Assembly: GCF_028747985.1 (NCBI RefSeq)
Contig: NZ_CP118108.1
Location: forward strand, 1,555,501 to 1,619,500
From: Paenibacillus urinalis
GTDB taxonomy: Bacteria; Bacillota; Bacilli; Paenibacillales; Paenibacillaceae
Direction: 5' to 3'
Length of the DNA stretch: 64,000 nucleotides
The position numbers and the translations under genes were made by a program. Under the pieces are notes generated by a model. The model did no database searches. It was not told the origin of the DNA and saw nothing but the letters and a program-made list of their open reading frames with translations. Below, piece by piece: positions 44,031-54,522 of this stretch (position 1 is its first letter; each line of letters starts with the position of its first letter).

Positions 44031-45116
44031 TTAAAAATCGGGTATGACGATTTCGACTTCTTTTTTGGCAGCAGAAGAACGCAGCACTCCATCAATAATC
44101 GCCTGATTGTATAGGATTTGCTCGCCTGGAATGGGCGCAGGCAGTCGTTTCTGGATCGCCTCCGCGTAATCAAACACTTTGGCATGGAACAGGTTGATCT
44201 GGTGATGCTGTATTGGAATCGGGCTCTCTGTATGATGGCCGGCGATATCGTGATACAAGGTCATGCTGCCGACACGTCCTTCCCAGCCGCCACTCCAGGG
44301 CCCGCTCCCGGCTGGTGTCACTTTAAGCCCGGCGTCCGTCCCGAGAAACATTGTAGGGCCTAGAGTGTCCATATGCATAGCCCAGGAAATTTTGTAGCTG
44401 AGCAGAATATCGCCTTCAAGTCTAACCATGGCTGCACCAAAATCCTCAACGTTAAAGATGTGGGACTCCGGATGATATTTGGGGTTCGTGCCAAAATAAT
44501 TGGAGGTGTAAGCTGACACGGTCAGCGGCTTAGGGTACCCGAGAGCATGAAGGACCATATCAAGCGAATAGCATCCAATATCAGCCATGGCTCCAGCTCC
44601 AGCCAGATCCTTACGAATGAAGGTGCCTCCGGGCATTCCGCGTCTCCTGCCGCCGCCTGCTTCGGCATAATATACTTTACCAAGCTGACCGTCCTGTATC
44701 AGGCTGCGAATCGCTTGCATATTAGGGTCATAACGAGGCTGGAACCCGACGGACAGCATTTTTCCCGTGCGCTGTGCGGTTTCCACCATTTCAATACCTT
44801 GGTCTAGTGTGACCGACATTGGCTTCTCTACCATGACATGCTTGCCCGCATTTAATGCGTCAATAGTAATGCTGTGATGCGAAAAATTAGGTGTGCATAT
44901 GCTGACTCCGTCAAGATCCAGCTCGAGCAGATGCTGATGATCGTCAAAAGCCTTTGCTGTCGGAAGGTTGGTCTGTTCAATAAACAGTGCGGCTTTTCCA
45001 GGGATAATATCGGCTACGGCTACTACTTCAACATAATCAAGCTGTTTATAGGCTTCTGCGTGGGCTCTGGCAATTCCGCCGCTCCCAATAATGCCTATTT
45101 TAATTATACGATTCAA
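44031..45116 (-). CDS. Gfo/Idh/MocA family oxidoreductase
   Basis: The 361-residue protein starts at TTG 45116 with AAGGAGG eight bases upstream. It has a Rossmann NAD(P) site, IGIIGSGGIARAHAEAY (residues 7-23), the HVMVEKPMSV motif with the catalytic-region Lys near residue 97, and a C-terminal sugar-binding alpha/beta domain. Members oxidise or epimerise sugars such as inositol or glucose derivatives. It is alone, and no sugar transporter adjoins it, so the substrate is unknown. Confidence 0.88.
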   Translation of the reverse strand: MNRIIKIGIIGSGGIARAHAEAYKQLDYVEVVAVADIIPGKAALFIEQTNLPTAKAFDDHQHLLELDLDGVSICTPNFSHHSITIDALNAGKHVMVEKPMSVTLDQGIEMVETAQRTGKMLSVGFQPRYDPNMQAIRSLIQDGQLGKVYYAEAGGGRRRGMPGGTFIRKDLAGAGAMADIGCYSLDMVLHALGYPKPLTVSAYTSNYFGTNPKYHPESHIFNVEDFGAAMVRLEGDILLSYKISWAMHMDTLGPTMFLGTDAGLKVTPAGSGPWSGGWEGRVGSMTLYHDIAGHHTESPIPIQHHQINLFHAKVFDYAEAIQKRLPAPIPGEQILYNQAIIDGVLRSSAAKKEVEIVIPDF

Positions 45117-45439
45117 GCATCATTCCTCCTTTATGCTCCTTACCACCACGAAACGAATTGAAACCTAATCCTGGATGTTTACAATAAAAATCCTTGCTAA
45201 TCCGCTGCTATTATTTATTTGCAGTGAATAACGGATGTCAATAAATTGGTTCTATTATTCTCCGCTTACCTATTTAAAATATGCAGTCAGATTCTTAGCC
45301 GTATGGCGATTTATCATATTTTTCTTTAATGAAGTGAAAAGCTATAGTAAAATTTGTAATATTCGAGTCAACTAAGGCGTGTCTTAAAACTCTTTTACTG
45401 TAAGTATTAATACACACCTAATAAATACTGAAAAGAGTG
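45117..45439. other. Intergenic region between divergent genes
   Basis: This 323-base, AT-rich stretch should contain promoters for the minus-strand oxidoreductase and the plus-strand ABC exporter. I could not find a convincing -35/-10 pair, dyad or riboswitch in it. Confidence 0.4.
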
Positions 45440-47167
45440 ATGGGTTTGCTTCGCAGATTTTTCTCCTACTACAGGCCGTACCGGCTTCTTTTTACCATTG
45501 ATTTTATGTGCGCAGTTATCGCTGGACTAATGGAGCTCGGATTTCCTCTCGCCGTCAATTATGTGGTGGACGAGCTGCTCCCTTCAGGTGATTTTGAGAG
45601 CATCATCGTGGCCTGTACCGGTTTGCTTGCAGTCTATGTTATTACTGCGTTTCTTCATTTTATAGTGACCTATTGGGGCCACATGCTCGGTATTAATATC
45701 GAGACCGATATGAGGAGCCGGATGTTTGATCACCTACAGAAGCTTGGCTTCCGATTCTTCGACAACAATAAGACAGGGCATCTTATGTCACGCATCACGA
45801 ATGATTTGATGGATATCGGGGAGATGGCTCATCATGGCCCAGAGGATTTATTTATCGCGGTTATGACCTTAATCGGTGCATTTCTGCTCATGCTCGGCAT
45901 CAACTGGAAGCTTGCAGTGCTTACTTTTATTATTGTACCCATCGTCATATGGCTGGCCCTGTACTTCAATACCAAGATGACCAAGGCCTTCCGCAAGCTC
46001 TACGGCAACATTGCTAACTTCAATTCCCGTGTAGAGAATACAATTGGCGGAATTCGTGTTGTACAAGCATTTGCGAACGAGGGTTTTGAGAAGAAGCGCT
46101 TTGAGCAGGATAATCGTGAGTTCAGGCTGACCAAGCTGTTCAGCTACAAGATTATGGCCCAGAATATTACGATCAGCTACATGCTGACCAGGAGCATCAA
46201 CTTGTTTGTGCTGATCTGTGGAACATGGTTTATTTTACAAGGGGAGTTAACCTATGGACAGTTTGCTGCCTTCTTATTGCTGACCAATGTGTTCTTCCGT
46301 CCAATCGACAAGATTAATGCGATTATTGAGAGCTATCCAAAAGGCATTGCCGGATTTCAGAGATACATCGAACTGCTGGATACGGAGCCGGATGTTAAGG
46401 ACAGTAAGGATGCTAGGGAAGCACCGGATTTTGAAGGCAATATTCATTATGAGAATGTCTCGTTCAGTTACGATGACGGCTCCAAAGTACTCAATAAGAT
46501 CAATCTCAGCATTAAAGCAGGAGAGACCGTCGCTTTTGTAGGTCCCTCGGGCGCGGGCAAGACGACAATTTGCAGTCTGCTTCCGAGATTCTATGAGGCA
46601 TCAGAAGGGAGGATCACCATTGATGGCGCGGATACGTCCAAGATCACTCTAGCCTCCCTCCGCAAACAGATTGGCATCGTCCAACAGGATGTATTTCTAT
46701 TTGCAGGTACGGTCCGGGAGAATATTGCCTATGGCAAGCTTGATGCAAGTGATGAGGAGATATGGACAGCAGCGAGACTTGCACAGCTGGCACCAACAAT
46801 TGAAGCGATGCCGGAAGGAATGGAGACCGTAATCGGGGAGAGAGGCGTGAAATTATCAGGAGGACAGAAGCAGCGGATTGCCATCGCACGAATGTTCTTA
46901 AAAAATCCGAAGATCCTTATTCTCGACGAAGCGACTTCGGCACTGGATACAGAAACAGAAGCGGCGATCCAGCAGTCCCTTGCCGAGCTGTCACAAGGAA
47001 GAACCACACTCGTCATTGCCCATCGACTGGCTACGATCAAAAATGCAGATCGCATTATCGTAGTTACGCCGAATGGAATTGAAGAGGAAGGAAGTCACGA
47101 GGAGCTGGTAGCGAGAAGCGGAGTATACAGCCGCCTGCATACGGCACAATTCAGCGAGCTTAGCTGA
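45440..47167 (+). CDS. ABC exporter, membrane plus ATPase domain
   Basis: A 575-residue full half-transporter. The six-helix domain occupies residues 1-320. The ATPase domain has Walker A GPSGAGKTT, Q-loop VQQDVFLFAG, LSGGQKQRIA and ILILDEATSALDT with canonical Glu, so it should work as a homodimer. It has no overlapping partner gene. The start is unsure: ATG 45440 or GTG 45437, both after a weak AAAAGAG. Possible substrates are lipids, peptides or drugs. Confidence 0.85.
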   Translation: MGLLRRFFSYYRPYRLLFTIDFMCAVIAGLMELGFPLAVNYVVDELLPSGDFESIIVACTGLLAVYVITAFLHFIVTYWGHMLGINIETDMRSRMFDHLQKLGFRFFDNNKTGHLMSRITNDLMDIGEMAHHGPEDLFIAVMTLIGAFLLMLGINWKLAVLTFIIVPIVIWLALYFNTKMTKAFRKLYGNIANFNSRVENTIGGIRVVQAFANEGFEKKRFEQDNREFRLTKLFSYKIMAQNITISYMLTRSINLFVLICGTWFILQGELTYGQFAAFLLLTNVFFRPIDKINAIIESYPKGIAGFQRYIELLDTEPDVKDSKDAREAPDFEGNIHYENVSFSYDDGSKVLNKINLSIKAGETVAFVGPSGAGKTTICSLLPRFYEASEGRITIDGADTSKITLASLRKQIGIVQQDVFLFAGTVRENIAYGKLDASDEEIWTAARLAQLAPTIEAMPEGMETVIGERGVKLSGGQKQRIAIARMFLKNPKILILDEATSALDTETEAAIQQSLAELSQGRTTLVIAHRLATIKNADRIIVVTPNGIEEEGSHEELVARSGVYSRLHTAQFSELS

Positions 47168-47222
47168 GTATAAAAACTTTTTAAGTTAGTTAAGATTGAA
47201 GAGAAGACAAATTTTACAAAAT

Positions 47223-47277
47223 AAAGCCCACATTTCAAAACAAATTTGTTTCTTAAATGAAAGGGCTTTATTTTTTT
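47223..47277 (+). terminator. Intrinsic terminator after the ABC exporter gene
   Basis: AAAGCCC (47223-47229) pairs with GGGCTTT (47263-47269), with ACAAATTTGT and ATTT/AAAT pairs inside, followed by ATTTTTTT. The next 320 bases before odhA contain a TATAAT (47510-47515) without a clear -35 and nothing else I can name. Confidence 0.75.
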
Positions 47278-47597
47278 GTCATCCTCATGACATTTTGATA
47301 GAATCATTATTTGCTGGTATAGCAGGGGTTTGAAGTGATTCATCTAAAAAATGCATTGATTACCTTTAAAATTGGAAATGCTCTCAGCAGCAATAGTTTA
47401 TAGAATAAGGGTAGAATCTTACAGCTTAGAAGCATTATTCACAAAATCCTCTAGCTCGGAGGAAACTCTGGAGAAAACAGCGATAGATGTTTTCTTCGGC
47501 AAATTGCTTTATAATCAGAGATTGAGTTTAATTTTAGAAATTAAGAATGATTTTCCGTCCTGGCACAAACCAAATATTTTGACGGAGGGAACGTTAA

Positions 47598-50510
47598 ATG
47601 GCTAACGAAGATGGCAATATGCAAAGCCCATGGAAAACATACTACGGACCAAACTTCGGTTACGTACAAGAACAGTTTGAGATTTATAGTGCTGACCCCG
47701 AGGCAGTTGATGCTGAATTCCGCACGCTTTTTAAAGATTGGGGACCGCCTCCTATGGATGTTGGTACCGATCACAATCACGGACTTGCTTCATCAGGTAC
47801 AGGGAGTAGTGCAAGTTCGGGAGTTGTAGATCTACAGCTGTTACAGAAAGCGGTTACAGCGGGGAAGTTAGTTCAAAATATCCGAAGATTCGGACATTTG
47901 GTTGCTGATATCGATCCGCTCCAGCTGGATGTCAAGACAGAAGAGAGCCTGCTCACACCATCCAAACTGGGGCTTAGCGAGCAAGATCTACGAGCTATTC
48001 CTGCCTCAATCATTTGGGAGAATGCAGATTCACAGACCATGACTGGATTAGACGCAATTCAGCGATTGCGCGATATATATACAGGGCCACTGGCTTACGA
48101 GTTCAATCATATTCAAGATGAAGAAGAGCGTAACTGGCTGTATCAGAGCATTGAGTCAGGTGCTCAGGCTGCTCAGCTGACCTCGGATGAGCGTAAGTCG
48201 CTCCTGGCCAGACTTGTGGAAGTGGAACAGTTCGAACAGTTCCTGCACAAGAATTTTGTAGGGCAGAAGTGGTTCTCTATTGAAGGGAACGATGTGCTCG
48301 TTCCGATGCTTGATAAAATTATAGAGATCATGGCTGAAGCAGGATCCAGTCATATTCTGATGGGTATGGCCCATCGTGGACGGCTGAATGTGCTTGCGCA
48401 TGTACTCGGCAAACCATATGGCAAGATCTTCTCGAAATTCCACCAGGCGAACAATAAAGATCTTGTTCCTTCGGAGAGCTCATCTGGCGTTAATTACGGA
48501 TGGACGGGAGACGTGAAGTACCATCTGGGTGCAACGCGCTATGTGAAAAAAGGCGAGGTCGTTCAAGCCAAGATTACGATGGCGAATAACCCGAGTCATC
48601 TTGAATATGTGAATCCTGTGGTTCAAGGCTTTGCACGGGCAGCTCAGGATGACCGAGGACAGGCAGGATATCCGAAGCAGGACGTTACTAAGGCAGCAAC
48701 GATTATAATGCATGGAGATGCTGCATTCCCGGGAGAAGGAATCGTTGCCGAATCTCTGAACCTGAAATCGCTGAAGGGATACCAAAATGGCGGCACGATT
48801 CATATTATCGTAAACAATCGGATCGGGTTCACGACAAACAGTGATGCATCACGTTCAACGATGTACTCCAGTGACTTGGCTAAGGGATATGAGATCCCAA
48901 TCATACATGTGAATGCAGACAACCCTGATGCGTGTATGGCAGCAATCCGCCTTGCGAGCGAATATCGTAACAAATTTAACAAAGACTTCCTGATCGACTT
49001 GATCGGATATCGCCGTTATGGACATAACGAGACCGATGATCCGGAAACAACTCAACCACTCGTGTACAGTAAAGTGAAGAATCATCCAACCGTATGTGAG
49101 TTGTATGCGGAGGTTCTGGTTCAGTCGGGAGCTGGTGAGAAGGAGCTGTTGACGAATCTAAGAAATGCGGCTCAGAACCAGCTGAAGCAGGCCTATGATG
49201 AAGTGAAGCAAGGAACTGTAAGCCATGAGGAAGTACATGACAAGGTCGATGCCGGCAGCACCGAGCTGCAAAGACCGGAGCGGCTGACTAATGCGCAAAC
49301 GGCAGTTCCGATCGAGAAGCTGCGCGAGATTAATGCTGAGCTGCTTAAGTGGCCGGAAGGCTTCAAGGTATATCCTAAGCTACAGCGTATTCTGCAGCGA
49401 CGCCAGAATGCTCTTAACGAAGGTGAAAAAGTGGATTGGAGCTTGGCGGAAACACTCGCTTTTGCTACCATTCTGGCTGATGGTAAGCCAATTCGGATGT
49501 CAGGGCAGGATTCCCAGCGGGCTACATTTGCTCATCGCAATCTGGTGCTGCATGACTCCGAGACGGGCGATTCCTACAATGTACTTCATCGTTTGCCGCA
49601 AGCCAAGGCTTCCTTTGCTCTATATAACAGTCCTTTGTCAGAGGAATCTGTGGTAGGCTTTGAGTATGGATACAACGTTTATGCACCTGAGACGCTGGTC
49701 ATATGGGAAGCACAATTCGGTGATTTTGCCAACTGTGCTCAAGTATTGTTCGACCAATTTGTATCTTCTGGACGTTCAAAATGGTCCCAGAACTCAAGCC
49801 TGGTGATGCTCTTGCCTCACGCAAGTGAAGGCCAGGGACCGGAGCATACGAGCGCAAGACTGGAGCGCTTCCTGCAAATGTGTGCAGATGATAACTGGAT
49901 TGTTGCGAATCTGTCCAGCAGCGCGCAGTACTTCCACCTGCTTCGCCGTCAGGCTGCACTAACGGAGACAGATGATGCGAGACCGCTCGTGCTGATGTCG
50001 CCGAAGAGTCTGATCCGTAACCCGCGTGTAGCTTCTCCAGCTAAAGAGTTTAGCGAAGGCAGCTTCCACTCGGTGCTCGAAGAGCCGATTCTTGGAGCAG
50101 CTCCTGATAAGGTGGAGCGTATCCTTCTCTGCAGCGGCAAGATCGCGATCGATCTTGAAGAGGCAATTGATAAGGAAAAAGGTGAGGATTGGTCCTGGCT
50201 GCACATCTTGCGGGTGGAACAATTGTATCCTTTCCCTGAACAAGAAATACGTCGCTTCCTCGCCAGATTCCGTAATGTGAAGGAAATCGTCTGGACACAG
50301 GAAGAGCCGAAGAATATGGGAGCTTGGACATATATGGAGCCAAGACTTCGTGATCTATTACCTGCAGGTGTTAAACTTGATTATGCAGGCCGTCCTGAGC
50401 GTTCCAGTCCGGCGACCGGCTTCCAACATGTACATGTCGTGGAGCAACAGCAAATTTTGTCCAAAGTATTGAAGCAAAGTTCAAAGAAAAATATTCCACT
50501 GGGGAGGTAG
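47598..50510 (+). CDS. odhA: 2-oxoglutarate dehydrogenase E1 component
   Basis: A 970-residue thiamine-diphosphate enzyme of the TCA cycle, decarboxylating 2-oxoglutarate and passing succinyl to E2. It has the N-terminal E1o segment (YGPNFGYVQEQFEIYSADPE), ILMGMAHRGRLNVLAHVLGK near residue 252, GDAAFPGEGIVAE, VNNRIGFTTN and the C-terminal HASEGQGPEHTSARLERFL. The ThDP-binding GD...N motif is GDAAF to VNNRIGF. The ATG follows GGAGGG. E2 begins six bases after the stop. E3 is not in the window. Confidence 0.96.
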   Translation: MANEDGNMQSPWKTYYGPNFGYVQEQFEIYSADPEAVDAEFRTLFKDWGPPPMDVGTDHNHGLASSGTGSSASSGVVDLQLLQKAVTAGKLVQNIRRFGHLVADIDPLQLDVKTEESLLTPSKLGLSEQDLRAIPASIIWENADSQTMTGLDAIQRLRDIYTGPLAYEFNHIQDEEERNWLYQSIESGAQAAQLTSDERKSLLARLVEVEQFEQFLHKNFVGQKWFSIEGNDVLVPMLDKIIEIMAEAGSSHILMGMAHRGRLNVLAHVLGKPYGKIFSKFHQANNKDLVPSESSSGVNYGWTGDVKYHLGATRYVKKGEVVQAKITMANNPSHLEYVNPVVQGFARAAQDDRGQAGYPKQDVTKAATIIMHGDAAFPGEGIVAESLNLKSLKGYQNGGTIHIIVNNRIGFTTNSDASRSTMYSSDLAKGYEIPIIHVNADNPDACMAAIRLASEYRNKFNKDFLIDLIGYRRYGHNETDDPETTQPLVYSKVKNHPTVCELYAEVLVQSGAGEKELLTNLRNAAQNQLKQAYDEVKQGTVSHEEVHDKVDAGSTELQRPERLTNAQTAVPIEKLREINAELLKWPEGFKVYPKLQRILQRRQNALNEGEKVDWSLAETLAFATILADGKPIRMSGQDSQRATFAHRNLVLHDSETGDSYNVLHRLPQAKASFALYNSPLSEESVVGFEYGYNVYAPETLVIWEAQFGDFANCAQVLFDQFVSSGRSKWSQNSSLVMLLPHASEGQGPEHTSARLERFLQMCADDNWIVANLSSSAQYFHLLRRQAALTETDDARPLVLMSPKSLIRNPRVASPAKEFSEGSFHSVLEEPILGAAPDKVERILLCSGKIAIDLEEAIDKEKGEDWSWLHILRVEQLYPFPEQEIRRFLARFRNVKEIVWTQEEPKNMGAWTYMEPRLRDLLPAGVKLDYAGRPERSSPATGFQHVHVVEQQQILSKVLKQSSKKNIPLGR

Positions 50511-50516
50511 CTTGCT

Positions 50517-51779
50517 GTGAGCGAAATTAAAGTACCGGCTATGGGAGAATCCATCACGGAGGGAACAATATCCAGATGGATCGTTAAAGAAGGGGATACC
50601 GTCAATCAAGGAGATGTACTGCTTGAAGTAGAGACGGATAAGGTCAACATTGAGATCAGTGCGGAAGAGAGCGGAGTCATTACAAGCATCCTTCATCAAG
50701 AAGGGGACACGGTACAGATTGGTGAGACGATTGCACAGTTAGAAGCAGGAGCAGGAGCCAAAGAATCAGCTGCGGCTTCTGCACCACCGGCTCCGGCGCC
50801 ACAAGCTTCAGAAGCACCACCGGTCTCGGCACCTGTGAAGAATGAGCCCGCTCCCAAAGCAGAGGAAGAAGGTGCCAATGGCTATACAGCCACGCCTTCT
50901 GCTCGTAAATTAGCGCGTGAACGCGGAATCGATCTCGACCAAGTGCAAACCCGGGATCCGATCGGACGCATCCATTCTGATGACGTAAAATCTCATGGTT
51001 CTGTACCGGCTGCTCCAGCAGCAGCTCCAAGCAAGCCTGCTAGTGCACCTGCCCCAGCAGCAGAAGTAAACCCTGGGAAATCGGTTGAGCGCTCCAAAAT
51101 GTCTCGTCGACGTGCGACCATCGCTAAACGCTTGGTTGCAGCTCAACAGACGGCGGCGATGCTTACTACTTTTAACGAAGTTGATATGACCGCTATCCTG
51201 GATGTACGTAAACGTCGCAAAGACAAATTCAAAGAAAAGCATGATGTCGGACTCGGCTTTATGTCTTTCTTTACCAAAGCGGTTGTAGGTGCCCTTAAAC
51301 AATTCCCGCTTGTTAATGCTGAGATCGACGGGGACGACATTGTCGTGAAGAAGTTCTATGATATCGGTATTGCGGTATCCGCGAAGGAAGGGCTTGTCGT
51401 ACCAGTGGTACGCGACGCAGATCGCCTCAGCTTTGCTGAAATTGAACGGAATATCGGAGAGCTGGCTTCCAAAGCACGTAGTAACTCCTTGTCTCTTAAT
51501 GAGCTGCAAGGCGGAACATTCACAATTACGAATGGTGGAATCTTCGGATCATTGCTCTCTACACCAATATTGAACTCACCGCAGGTTGGTATTCTCGGTA
51601 TGCACAAAATTCAAGTGCGCCCTGTAGCGATTGATGATGAGCGTATGGAGAACAGACCTATGATGTATATCGCGCTGTCTTATGATCATCGAATCATTGA
51701 TGGAAGTGATGCAGTTCGATTCTTGGTTACTGTGAAAGAATTGCTTGAAGATCCGGAATCCCTTCTGCTAGAAGGATAA
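50517..51779 (+). CDS. odhB: Dihydrolipoyllysine succinyltransferase (2-oxoglutarate dehydrogenase E2)
   Basis: A 420-residue E2 starting at GTG with GGAGG upstream in the odhA end. The lipoyl domain (residues 1-76) has [12 protein letters not shown], whose Lys carries lipoate. An Ala/Pro linker follows, then a peripheral-subunit-binding domain (about 120-155, [18 protein letters not shown]), another Ala/Pro linker, and the catalytic domain (about 185-420) with [16 protein letters not shown] carrying the active His and Asp. Genes odhA and odhB form an operon ended by a strong terminator. Confidence 0.96.
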   Translation: MSEIKVPAMGESITEGTISRWIVKEGDTVNQGDVLLEVETDKVNIEISAEESGVITSILHQEGDTVQIGETIAQLEAGAGAKESAAASAPPAPAPQASEAPPVSAPVKNEPAPKAEEEGANGYTATPSARKLARERGIDLDQVQTRDPIGRIHSDDVKSHGSVPAAPAAAPSKPASAPAPAAEVNPGKSVERSKMSRRRATIAKRLVAAQQTAAMLTTFNEVDMTAILDVRKRRKDKFKEKHDVGLGFMSFFTKAVVGALKQFPLVNAEIDGDDIVVKKFYDIGIAVSAKEGLVVPVVRDADRLSFAEIERNIGELASKARSNSLSLNELQGGTFTITNGGIFGSLLSTPILNSPQVGILGMHKIQVRPVAIDDERMENRPMMYIALSYDHRIIDGSDAVRFLVTVKELLEDPESLLLEG

Positions 51780-51805
51780 TGCCAAGGTTCTCTTGAATAA
51801 ATAAG

Positions 51806-51843
51806 GACAGGCCGCAACGTTTGCTGCGCCTGTCTTTTTTTTA
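51806..51843 (+). terminator. Intrinsic terminator of odhAB
   Basis: GACAGGC and GCA pair with TGC and GCCTGTC around AACGTT, followed by a run of nine T. Confidence 0.88.
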
Positions 51844-51890
51844 TACCGTGATGGAGTTCAATGAGAAATATTTCAAGGGGGAGATTGGAA

Positions 51891-52418
51891 ATGAACAATG
51901 ATCTGAGGTATCCGATTGGTTTGGAAGTAGAAGATTCACCTACTGAAGAGAACCGCAGGATGTGGATAGACAACATTAGAATGCTTCCAGCGAGACTGCA
52001 AGAGGCAGTATCAGGATTATCGGATGAACAGCTCGCTACGCCGTATCGGCCTGAAGGCTGGACAGTTCATCAAGTCGTTCATCATGTTGCAGACAGTCAT
52101 ATGAACAGCTTTATTCGTTTCAAGCTTGCGCTTACCGAGAATGACCCCGTTATTAAACCCTATGAAGAGTCTTTATGGGCGGAGACAACTGATGTATCCA
52201 ATGTGCAGATAAACGCTTCCTTGTCGATTCTAGAAGGCCTGCATTCGCGTTGGACCGCTCTACTGGAGTCCATGAGTGCTGAGCAATACGATCGTACTTT
52301 CTATCATCCTGGATTACAGAAGAAGCTGACTCTGGGAGAGTGTGCGAGATTGTACTCATGGCATAGTCTGCATCATACGGCGCACATCACATCGCTGCGC
52401 GAACGTATGAATTGGTAA
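51891..52418 (+). CDS. YfiT/BstA-like DinB-superfamily protein
   Basis: The ATG 51891 follows AAGGGGGAG; the in-frame ATG 51861 has no site. The 175-residue protein matches B. subtilis YfiT (BstA), a metal-dependent bacillithiol S-transferase: LRYPIGLEVEDSP at the start, RPEGWTVHQVVHHVADSHMNSF with one metal His, and YSWHSLHHTAHITSLRERM with two more. Transfer of bacillithiol to electrophiles is the family expectation. It is alone between two terminators. Confidence 0.82.
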   Translation: MNNDLRYPIGLEVEDSPTEENRRMWIDNIRMLPARLQEAVSGLSDEQLATPYRPEGWTVHQVVHHVADSHMNSFIRFKLALTENDPVIKPYEESLWAETTDVSNVQINASLSILEGLHSRWTALLESMSAEQYDRTFYHPGLQKKLTLGECARLYSWHSLHHTAHITSLRERMNW

Positions 52419-52423
52419 AGAAG

Positions 52424-52479
52424 AATAGCCCTTCTGCTCAATGCAACGTTTGGACGGCATTGGCAGAAAGGCTATTTTT
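52424..52479 (+). terminator. Terminator after the YfiT-like gene
   Basis: AATAGCC and TTCTGC pair with GCAGAA and GGCTATT (52464-52476), followed by TTTTTG. The loop is about 27 bases. Confidence 0.7.
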
Positions 52480-52514
52480 GATACACGGCGGGAATACTCT
52501 CTAACGGCTAGAAG

Positions 52515-53450
52515 CTATGCTCGCTGCTGCATATGCTGCTCCAGCCAATCTACGATATGCTGCTCCACTTCCTTGCGGTTCACCTCGTGCAGCATTTCGT
52601 GTCTTCCATCAGGATAGAGCCGATATTGCAGATCGGCAAATTGCAGCTCCCGATAAGTCTCAACCAGACTCATAACCCCTTTGCCATACATGCCCACCGG
52701 ATCCCGCTGACCCGAGAAGATATACACTGGCTTATCCTTGGGGATCTTGCTCATATGTTTGGGCAGATGGATCTCCATTAACAGATCGAAGAAGCACCGG
52801 AAAAAACGAGTGGTACATATCGCCCCGCACATCGGATCCTCAACGAATTTTCTAACTTCCTCTTTATCATTGGATAACCAGTCAAAAGGGGTGGCTGCAG
52901 GACGAAAGGCGCGGTTGTATCCGCCAAAAATAATTGCGTTCAAGAGAAGACTGCGATGCTCTTGCCCCTGTAAGCCGGCTTGTAGGGCAGCCAGCCTTTG
53001 ACCAAATTTGAGAAGACCCCGTTTGCCATTCGTTCCTGACAGGATGTAGCCATCAAACAGATCAGGATGTGCGTACATCAGTTTCTGAGTAATAAATGAC
53101 CCCATACTGTGTCCTAACAGAAATAGCGGCAATTCAGGCTGTTCTTTGCGTATAAATTCACCAAGTTCAGCAACATCCTTTACCATCCAGTTGAACACAT
53201 CCGGACCGCCGTCGCCCAGCATGCCTTGTGCCATGCCTGTTAGACCGTGACCGCGATGATCATTACCATAGACGATATATCCATGGTCCGTCAAAGTACT
53301 GGCCAGCTCTTCATAACGCTTCGCTGTTTCACACATACCGTGAGCAATTTGTACGATCCCTTTGACCGGTATATGATCCTCCGGAGTCCAGCGATATACA
53401 AAGATATTGACTTCGTCACTATCCAGCAATTGAAACGTGTATTCCTGCAT
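52515..53450 (-). CDS. Alpha/beta hydrolase, monoacylglycerol lipase-like
   Basis: A 311-residue hydrolase of the serine-aminopeptidase S33/lysophospholipase group. It has KGIVQIAHGMCETAKRYEELA (oxyanion loop, near residue 32), GNDHRGHGLTG, LFLLGHSMGSFITQKL with the nucleophile Ser near 115, IFSGQRDPVGMYG with the Asp, and YPDGRHEMLHE with the His. It should act on acylglycerols or lysolipids. The start is ATG 53450 after AAGGAGGG; manA ends 44 bases upstream. Confidence 0.85.
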   Translation of the reverse strand: MQEYTFQLLDSDEVNIFVYRWTPEDHIPVKGIVQIAHGMCETAKRYEELASTLTDHGYIVYGNDHRGHGLTGMAQGMLGDGGPDVFNWMVKDVAELGEFIRKEQPELPLFLLGHSMGSFITQKLMYAHPDLFDGYILSGTNGKRGLLKFGQRLAALQAGLQGQEHRSLLLNAIIFGGYNRAFRPAATPFDWLSNDKEEVRKFVEDPMCGAICTTRFFRCFFDLLMEIHLPKHMSKIPKDKPVYIFSGQRDPVGMYGKGVMSLVETYRELQFADLQYRLYPDGRHEMLHEVNRKEVEQHIVDWLEQHMQQRA

Positions 53451-53494
53451 GACCGAGTAGCCCTCCTTGATGTTTGGCTTGTTCCAGCCCTATT

Positions 53495-54466
53495 TTACGG
53501 AAGATAAGAGCGCAGCACCGTAGCTTCACCAGATAGTTGGTAGCTCCCGAGGCTGGAAGGAATCAAGTAACATTGACCCGCTGTAAGGGCAAGACTTGCT
53601 CCGTCATTCCATGCAAGACTGCCAGTTCCGTCACATACGACGAGTATAGTGAAGCTGTCCTCGGTCGTATTTAGATTCCATGTTCCCGAGACAATGCCTT
53701 TCTCCACCACAAAATAAGGACATGAAGCAAGAGTAAGCCACTCTCCTGGAACGGCATGATTCGTCTTCATGGATGTTGCCCCTGTAGATTCAAACTTCGT
53801 AACATTCAGTGAATCTTCAATATGTAGTTCCCGAGGCTTACCGTCGAGTCCTGGTCGATTGTAATCATATATACGGTACGTGGTGTCTGAATTCTGCTGA
53901 ATTTCGGCGACGACGACTCCAGCACATAGGGCATGGACCGTACCTGCTGGTATAAAGAAGGAATCGCCTGCCTCAACCGAGACCTCCTGCAGTGTATCCA
54001 TTACCGTGCCGTTATTCAGGGCAGTGCGGAGTTGATCGTTGGTTACTTGTTCTTTGAGCCCGTATATGATCTTGGCACCTGGCTTGGCATCAAGTACATA
54101 CCACATTTCCGTCTTTCCAAGCTCTCCCTTGGGCAGTCCTTCATAATCATCAGTCGGATGCACTTGGACAGACAGATCATCATTACAGTCGAGCAATTTA
54201 ATGAGCAGCGGGAATCGGCCGCCCTTTTCAGAAACGCCTTTTGTGCCGAGCCATGATTTACCGTATTGCTCTCGAATCTCGTCAAGTCCTGTGCCAGCAA
54301 GCTCGCCATTCATGACTTTGGTTGTTCCATTTGGATGGTCGGCGATCATCCAGCCTTCGCCAATATGCCCCTCGGGAAGAGATAAACCGAATTGCTCTAG
54401 AGCGCGTCCTCCCCAGACTCTCTCTTTAAATTCAGGTTCAAATTGCAATGGGTATGGTGCTGTCAT
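53495..54466 (-). CDS. manA: Mannose-6-phosphate isomerase, class I
   Basis: A 323-residue cupin enzyme of the short Bacillota ManA form. Zinc ligands are in LSVQVHPTDDYE (Gln-His, near residue 100), GKTEMWYVLDAKPGA (Glu) and FIPAGTVHALCAGV (His). It interconverts mannose 6-phosphate and fructose 6-phosphate. The start follows AAGGAGAGGACAGT. Upstream of it by 56 bases is the end of the methyltransferase gene, so one transcript is possible for 55167-52515. Confidence 0.9.
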   Translation of the reverse strand: MTAPYPLQFEPEFKERVWGGRALEQFGLSLPEGHIGEGWMIADHPNGTTKVMNGELAGTGLDEIREQYGKSWLGTKGVSEKGGRFPLLIKLLDCNDDLSVQVHPTDDYEGLPKGELGKTEMWYVLDAKPGAKIIYGLKEQVTNDQLRTALNNGTVMDTLQEVSVEAGDSFFIPAGTVHALCAGVVVAEIQQNSDTTYRIYDYNRPGLDGKPRELHIEDSLNVTKFESTGATSMKTNHAVPGEWLTLASCPYFVVEKGIVSGTWNLNTTEDSFTILVVCDGTGSLAWNDGASLALTAGQCYLIPSSLGSYQLSGEATVLRSYLP

Positions 54467-54522
54467 ACTGTCCTCTCCTTAACATATGAAGTTTATAATG
54501 ATTTTACCCGGGAACCTTGAGA

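Noticed and set aside
47372..47605. Plus-strand open frame of 77 codons before odhA
   Set aside because: It has no ribosome site, runs into the odhA start and its translation resembles no protein; the odhA ribosome site lies inside it.
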